Below, piece by piece: positions 32,753 through 36,750 of a stretch of 36,750 bases of DNA. The notes under the pieces are model-generated. The model ran no database searches. It saw nothing but the letters and a program-made list of their open reading frames with translations, and was not told the origin of the DNA. The position numbers were made by a program, and so were the translations under genes. This stretch comes from JAZFYD01 sp036443405 (GTDB lineage: Bacteria; Planctomycetota; PLA2): assembly GCA_036443405.1 (NCBI GenBank), contig JAZFYD010000084.1, forward strand, positions 1 through 36,750. Direction: 5' to 3'. Position 1 is the stretch's first letter, and the number at the start of each line of letters is the position of its first letter.

Positions 32753-34312
32753 TCAGCCTTCCTGCTCCCCTTCGCCTCGACTCGCGGCACCCTCGGGCGC
32801 CCCGTATCCGCCACCTCCCGGCGTCCGAATCCGCAGTCGATCGCCGGGCTCCACCAGCAACCGCGCGCGCCCCGCGACCGGCTCCTCGGTACCGTCCGCG
32901 CGTATCAACCGGTCCTCGCCCCTTGTCCCCGATTCCCCGCCCGCCTGTCCGTACGGTGCGGTCTCCCGGCGATCGGCCAGAAGATGCACCGTGCACCGCG
33001 TCACGAACTCGAACTCCTTGAGCAAACCATCCCCCCCGGCGTGTGTGCCCGCTCCGCCGGTCCCCCGCGCGATTTCGAGGCGGCGCACACGCAACGGCGT
33101 CGCGTTCTCCAACGACTCGATGGGTGTGTTGCGGGTGTTGGTCATGTGGGTGTGCAAGCCGGACGCGCCCGGACGATCCGGACCGGCTCCCGCCCCGCCC
33201 GCAATCGTCTCGTAGTACGTGAACCGCTCGCCCGTGGTCGTAACCCCGCCGACGGTCAGGTTGTTCATCGTGCCCTGCGAAGCCGCGGGTAGCTTTCCCG
33301 GCGCCGCGTGATGCAACGCCCCCAACACGACGTCCACGATGCGCTGGCTCGTCTCTACATTCCCCCCGGCCACCGGCGCAGGATAGCTCGCGTTCACGAG
33401 GCAACCCTCCGGCGCGGACACGGAGATCACGTCGCGCAACCCCTCGTTGAGCGGCGTGCCCGGCGGTAGCAACAACGCCAGCGCGTAGGTCACGGCGCTG
33501 CACGTCACCGCGAAGTTCGCGTTCAGCGGCTGATCGACCTGCGCGTGGGTGCCCGCGAAATCCACGTGCAACACTCCGTCTTTCGCATGCAACGCCACGG
33601 CGATGTTCCAGCCGCCGTCGAGCGCGTCCTCGAAACGGTGTTCGCCGGGCGCCAGCGAGTCGATGACCCGGCTCGCAGTGTCGCGCGCGGCCTCGCGCAA
33701 TCGGACCGCGACCTCCAGCAGACGATCGACACCGAAGCGCTCCTCCGCCTCGGCCAAGCGTGCGAACCCGCGCTTCAGCGTCTCGACCTGCGCGATCAGA
33801 TCCTCTTTTCGTTCCGTGGGCGCGCGCACGTTGGCGCAAAAGAGGTCGAGCAGATCCTGATCGATCTGTCCGCCGCGCACCAACCGCACCGGCGGAATAC
33901 GCAGCCCTTCGGCGTGGATGTCCGACGCGAGCCCGAGGGAGCCCGGCGCGGCCCCGCCGACGTCCGCGTGATGCGCGCGGTTGGCGACGATGAAGGACCC
34001 GGCGCGCGCGACCGCGGTCAGATCGGGCAGGTGCGTGCCGCCCGCCCACGGATCGTTCAACAACACGACGTCGCCGGGCTCCAGCGTTCGCGCTTCGAGC
34101 GCGGCGCGCACACTCAAAGGCATCGCGCCGAGGTGCACGGGAATGTGCGCCGCCTGCGCGATGAGATTGGCGTCCGCGTCGAACAACGCGCAGCTCAGGT
34201 CGCGGCGCTCCTTGATGTTGACACTCGTCGACGCGCGCTCCAGCGCGACGCCCATTTCTTCCGCGATGCCACGAAACAACGCATCGAAGACGGCGAGATC
34301 GGCGGCGCTCAT
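32753..34312 (-). CDS. hyuB: Hydantoinase B/oxoprolinase family subunit
   Basis: A 519-residue subunit of an ATP-dependent amidohydrolase of the hydantoinase/5-oxoprolinase/acetone carboxylase group. Landmarks: FRGIAEEMGVALERASTSVNIKERRDLSCALFDADANLIAQAAHIPVHLGAMPLSV, GDVVLLNDPWAGGTHLPDLT, FIVANRAHHADVGGAAPGS, FAGTHAQVDQPLNANFAVT, GGNVETSQRIVDVVLGAL, SQGTMNNLTVGG and LRIRTPGGGGYGAP at the end. The ATG overlaps the hyuA stop (ATGA), so the two subunits are made together. The tail is Glu/Gly-rich. The natural substrate cannot be told from sequence; hydantoins, 5-oxoproline or N-methylhydantoin are possibilities. Confidence 0.92.
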   Translation of the reverse strand: MSAADLAVFDALFRGIAEEMGVALERASTSVNIKERRDLSCALFDADANLIAQAAHIPVHLGAMPLSVRAALEARTLEPGDVVLLNDPWAGGTHLPDLTAVARAGSFIVANRAHHADVGGAAPGSLGLASDIHAEGLRIPPVRLVRGGQIDQDLLDLFCANVRAPTERKEDLIAQVETLKRGFARLAEAEERFGVDRLLEVAVRLREAARDTASRVIDSLAPGEHRFEDALDGGWNIAVALHAKDGVLHVDFAGTHAQVDQPLNANFAVTCSAVTYALALLLPPGTPLNEGLRDVISVSAPEGCLVNASYPAPVAGGNVETSQRIVDVVLGALHHAAPGKLPAASQGTMNNLTVGGVTTTGERFTYYETIAGGAGAGPDRPGASGLHTHMTNTRNTPIESLENATPLRVRRLEIARGTGGAGTHAGGDGLLKEFEFVTRCTVHLLADRRETAPYGQAGGESGTRGEDRLIRADGTEEPVAGRARLLVEPGDRLRIRTPGGGGYGAPEGAASRGEGEQEG

Positions 34313-36210
34313 TCGTTCCGCTCCAGCAAGAGCGCGCCACCGGCCAGGCACGTCGCGCGCCACCCGTCCGGCACCACCGTGGTCGCGGTCTCCTCGACGA
34401 TCACCGTCGGCCCGGACACGCTGCCTTCGAGTTCCGATCGCTGCATGCGCGCGGGAGCGGATCGCGGTTCGGAGGGCGGCGTTTTCGGCCAAGGTGCTTC
34501 GCGCGGCACGGGTTCCGAGATTGTGAGGCGCAGGTTGACGACCTCCACCGGCCGCGCTTCGTCGTGATATCCGTACGCGGCGAGGTGCGCGTCGTGAAAA
34601 CTTCGAACGAGATCCGCGTCAGCCGCCACGCGCAACTCATGCGACTGGCCGACGTACCGGACATCGGCCCACACTCTCTCCACCGCCGAAAGGCGTTGGG
34701 CCGGATTCGCCGTCTCGCCCGCACCGTTTTCGCCGCGTAGCGGCTCCAACAACTCCGGCAGCCGCGCGACGCAATCCGCCGCCGGAAGCAACACCGTGCG
34801 CACGAAGTCGCGCCGCCGTTCGGCATCGACCATGCCGCGCGCGCTGAACGTGCCCGGCGCCACCGGGATGAGCACGTCTCGCATCGCGATCGCGTCCGCC
34901 AGCGCGCACGCGTGCAACCCGCCCGCCCCGCCGAACGCGATCAGCGTGCACGGGCGCGGATCGACACCGCGCATCACGGTGACCTTGCGGATCGCGGCCT
35001 CCATGACGGCGTTGGCGACCAACAGAACATCGGCTGCGTTTTGCTCGGGCGACGCGCTTCCCAGGGACGGGTCCGCGAGCGCGCGGCGTGCCCGATCGAC
35101 ATCGAGGGACAGCGTGCCCGCGAGCGCGTCCGCCGCGGTGAGGTGGCCGAGCACCGCGTGCGCGTCCGTCACCGTCGCACGATCGCCCTTGCCGTAGCAC
35201 GCGGGACCGGGATCCGCCCCGGCGCTTTGCGGCCCGACCCGCAGCGCGCCGAGTGCGTCGGTGTGCACCAGCGACCCGCCGCCGGCACCGACGGTGTGCA
35301 CATCGAGCACCGGCACGCGCAGCGGCAACCCGCCGATTCGAAACTCGGGCATGACCTCGGGGTCGCCTTGCGCGTTGTTTCTCAGAAGTGCGACATCCGT
35401 CGACGTGCCGCCCATGTCGAAACTGACGGCGTCGGTGATCTCGTGGCGCCGCGCGAGATCCGTCGCGGCGATAACCCCGCCGGCCGGCCCCGACAACACC
35501 GTGCGCACGGGCAGCCGCGCGATCTCGGCGGGCGGCGCCGTTCCCCCGTTCGACTGGAGTATCTCGACGTCGTGCTGCGCCAGCGCGTCGGCCAGCCGGG
35601 TCAGATACGGCGCCATCACCGGCATCAGCGCGGCGTTGGCGGTGGTGGTCGCAGCGCGCTCGAACTCGCGGAACTCGTTGGCGACCTCGTGCGACAGCGA
35701 CACCGGCAACCCCGTCTCCGAAAGCGCCTCGGCGAGTTCGCGTTCGTGAGCCGGGTTGCGATAGGCGTGCAGCAGGCAAACGGCGACGGCTTGGACGCCG
35801 CTCGCGATCAGCCGGGCGGCGAGATCGTCGACGTGAAGCGGCGTCTCCACGGAACCGTCGGGGCGCAGACGCTCGCGCACCCCGAAACGGTCGGCCGGCG
35901 CCACGAGCGGATCGTGCGCCCGTGGCGAAATGGCATAGAGCTCGGCGCGGTCCTGCCGGCCCACTTCCAACAGATCCTCGAGCCCGGCCGTGGTCACGAA
36001 CGCGGTGCGAGCGGTGTCCCCCGTCAGGAGCGCGTTGGTCGCAACGGTGGTTCCGTGCACGATGCGCCGCGCCTCGTCGATTCCGAGACGCGCCAAACCC
36101 TCGCAGATCGCACGCGTCGGATCGTCCGGCGTCGAGCGGACCTTCAGGACGGAATCCCCCGCGACGAAGTCGGTGAAGGTTCCGCCAGTGTCGATACCGA
36201 CCGTGAGCAC
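34309..36210 (-). CDS. hyuA: Hydantoinase A/oxoprolinase family subunit
   Basis: A 633-residue partner of HyuB with the ASKHA-type ATP site. Landmarks: the start MLTVGIDTGGTFTDFV, VHGTTVATNALL, FVTTAGLEDLLEVGRQDRAELY, VAVCLLHAYRNPAHE, NEFREFERAATTTANAALMPVM, the phosphate loops RTVLSGPAGGVIAAT and VSFDMGGTSTDVAL, and DVHTVGAGGGSLVH, GPQSAGADPGPACYGKGD, MRGVDPRPCTLIAFGGAGGLHACALAD. The start is GTG 36210; 22 nt away plsY starts in the opposite direction. On the minus strand TACGAT lies 8 nt before the GTG. Confidence 0.93.
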   Translation of the reverse strand: MLTVGIDTGGTFTDFVAGDSVLKVRSTPDDPTRAICEGLARLGIDEARRIVHGTTVATNALLTGDTARTAFVTTAGLEDLLEVGRQDRAELYAISPRAHDPLVAPADRFGVRERLRPDGSVETPLHVDDLAARLIASGVQAVAVCLLHAYRNPAHERELAEALSETGLPVSLSHEVANEFREFERAATTTANAALMPVMAPYLTRLADALAQHDVEILQSNGGTAPPAEIARLPVRTVLSGPAGGVIAATDLARRHEITDAVSFDMGGTSTDVALLRNNAQGDPEVMPEFRIGGLPLRVPVLDVHTVGAGGGSLVHTDALGALRVGPQSAGADPGPACYGKGDRATVTDAHAVLGHLTAADALAGTLSLDVDRARRALADPSLGSASPEQNAADVLLVANAVMEAAIRKVTVMRGVDPRPCTLIAFGGAGGLHACALADAIAMRDVLIPVAPGTFSARGMVDAERRRDFVRTVLLPAADCVARLPELLEPLRGENGAGETANPAQRLSAVERVWADVRYVGQSHELRVAADADLVRSFHDAHLAAYGYHDEARPVEVVNLRLTISEPVPREAPWPKTPPSEPRSAPARMQRSELEGSVSGPTVIVEETATTVVPDGWRATCLAGGALLLERNE

Positions 36211-36217
36211 GGTGCGG

Positions 36218-36224
36218 TATCGTA
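36218..36224. promoter_or_regulatory. Overlapping divergent -10-like elements of hyuA and plsY
   Basis: Plus-strand TATCGT (36218-36223) lies 9 nt before the plsY ATG and minus-strand TACGAT (36219-36224) lies 8 nt before the hyuA GTG. They share five bases in a 22-bp gap, so both -35 regions would fall inside the opposite gene. The message 5' ends would be nearly at the start codons. Confidence 0.35.
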
Positions 36225-36232
36225 TCGGAGCG

Positions 36233-36750
36233 ATGGGGTTGGCGGCTCTGCTTGTCGGCGCGTTTCTTTTGGGGGCATTGCCGTTTGCCTACTGGCTGGT
36301 TCGTGTCACGCACGGCGTCGACATCCGCACCGTCGGCAGCGGCAACCCCGGCGCGACCAACGCGGCGCGGCTCTTCGGCGCGAAAAAACGCCTGCTCGCA
36401 TTCCTGGTCATCTTTTCGCTCGACGCCGGCAAGGGCTATCTCGCGAGCGCGGTGCTGCCCGGGTTTTTCGATCTCGAGCCGTGGGCACCGGCGCTCGCCG
36501 CCGCGGTCGCGGTGTTGGGCCACAGCTTCAGCCCGTTCCTGCGTTTTCGCGGCGGCAAGGGCGTCGCGACCACGATCGGTGCGCTGTTCGGCCTGGCGCC
36601 GCTCGCTACCACGGCCGCGATGGGCGCGTTCTTTCTCGTTTACGCAGCCGTACGGACCGTGTCACTCGGCTCGATCTGCTTCGCGATCGCCCTACCGGCT
36701 GCCGTGTGGTTGCTGGATGAATCCGATCGCTCCGTGTTCTGGCTGAGCGC
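36233..36750 (+). CDS. plsY: Glycerol-3-phosphate acyltransferase PlsY (partial)
   Basis: Membrane acyltransferase that moves the acyl group of acyl-phosphate to glycerol 3-phosphate, the first step of phospholipid synthesis. The 172 complete codons present show the three conserved loops: GSGNPGATNAAR (35-46), SLDAGKG (62-68) and GHSFSPFLRFRGGKGVAT (96-113), separated by hydrophobic helices. The window ends before the stop, so the 3' end is missing; family proteins are about 190-210 residues, so only the last few dozen codons are lost. ATG 36233 has a CGGAG immediately upstream, too close for a standard SD. Confidence 0.93.
   Translation, partial: MGLAALLVGAFLLGALPFAYWLVRVTHGVDIRTVGSGNPGATNAARLFGAKKRLLAFLVIFSLDAGKGYLASAVLPGFFDLEPWAPALAAAVAVLGHSFSPFLRFRGGKGVATTIGALFGLAPLATTAAMGAFFLVYAAVRTVSLGSICFAIALPAAVWLLDESDRSVFWLS

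Noticed and set aside
34637..36720. Long frames on both strands (628 and 602 codons) overlapping hyuA
   Set aside because: Arg-rich shadows; hyuA motifs are complete in its own frame.

Overview
The window is a high-GC, gene-dense piece of a Gram-negative bacterial chromosome. It carries outer-membrane biogenesis proteins (a BamD-like TPR protein, an LptE-like lipoprotein, an AsmA/TamB-like giant, a secretin), non-mevalonate isoprenoid genes (ispD, ispF), a c-di-AMP cyclase with its YbbR partner, and many GTG/TTG starts without a Shine-Dalgarno sequence. That mixture, with HEAT-repeat and alkaline-phosphatase-superfamily proteins, would fit a Planctomycetota-like or deltaproteobacterial-grade lineage, but the phylum cannot be fixed from the sequence alone. 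No rRNA, tRNA, CRISPR, transposase or phage gene was seen.

Layout: (1) 1-346, unassigned leader with a perfect hairpin. (2) kbl (+), convergent with the leftward ispF-cysS pair; ispD diverges from ispF. (3) 4475-8079: a secreted HEAT/alpha-beta-hydrolase protein, ruvC and a CBS-domain CorC/HlyC membrane protein. (4) 8125-13398: recO, BamD-like, LptE-like, ftsH, folP; the last four are linked by 1-4 nt overlaps. (5) 13551-16248: cdaA-cdaR-tsaB. (6) alr, then a 1286-residue AsmA-like envelope protein. (7) A 156-bp segment bounded by 22-nt imperfect inverted repeats. (8) manC-ruvX, a secreted coiled-coil protein, rpsO, pnp and a strong intrinsic terminator. (9) A leftward two-gene secretin operon. 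(10) A 575-bp structured, lower-GC intergenic region that may encode a leftward small RNA. (11) An XRE/S24-like regulator whose protease residues are both alanine, then an alkaline-phosphatase-superfamily enzyme. (12) A leftward six-CXXC membrane protein and hyuA-hyuB (hydantoinase/5-oxoprolinase), divergent from plsY, which is cut by the window end.

Most genes are housekeeping: isoprenoid precursors, folate, translation, RNA decay, recombination, phospholipid, peptidoglycan D-alanine, sugar nucleotide and envelope assembly. The less ordinary signals are the candidate small RNA and its shared control region with a protease-dead regulator, a repeated arrangement in which a -10-like hexamer sits 6-9 nt before an SD-less start codon (suggesting leaderless mRNAs), a hydrolase-like domain whose nucleophile position is glycine, and the inverted-repeat element after the AsmA-like gene.
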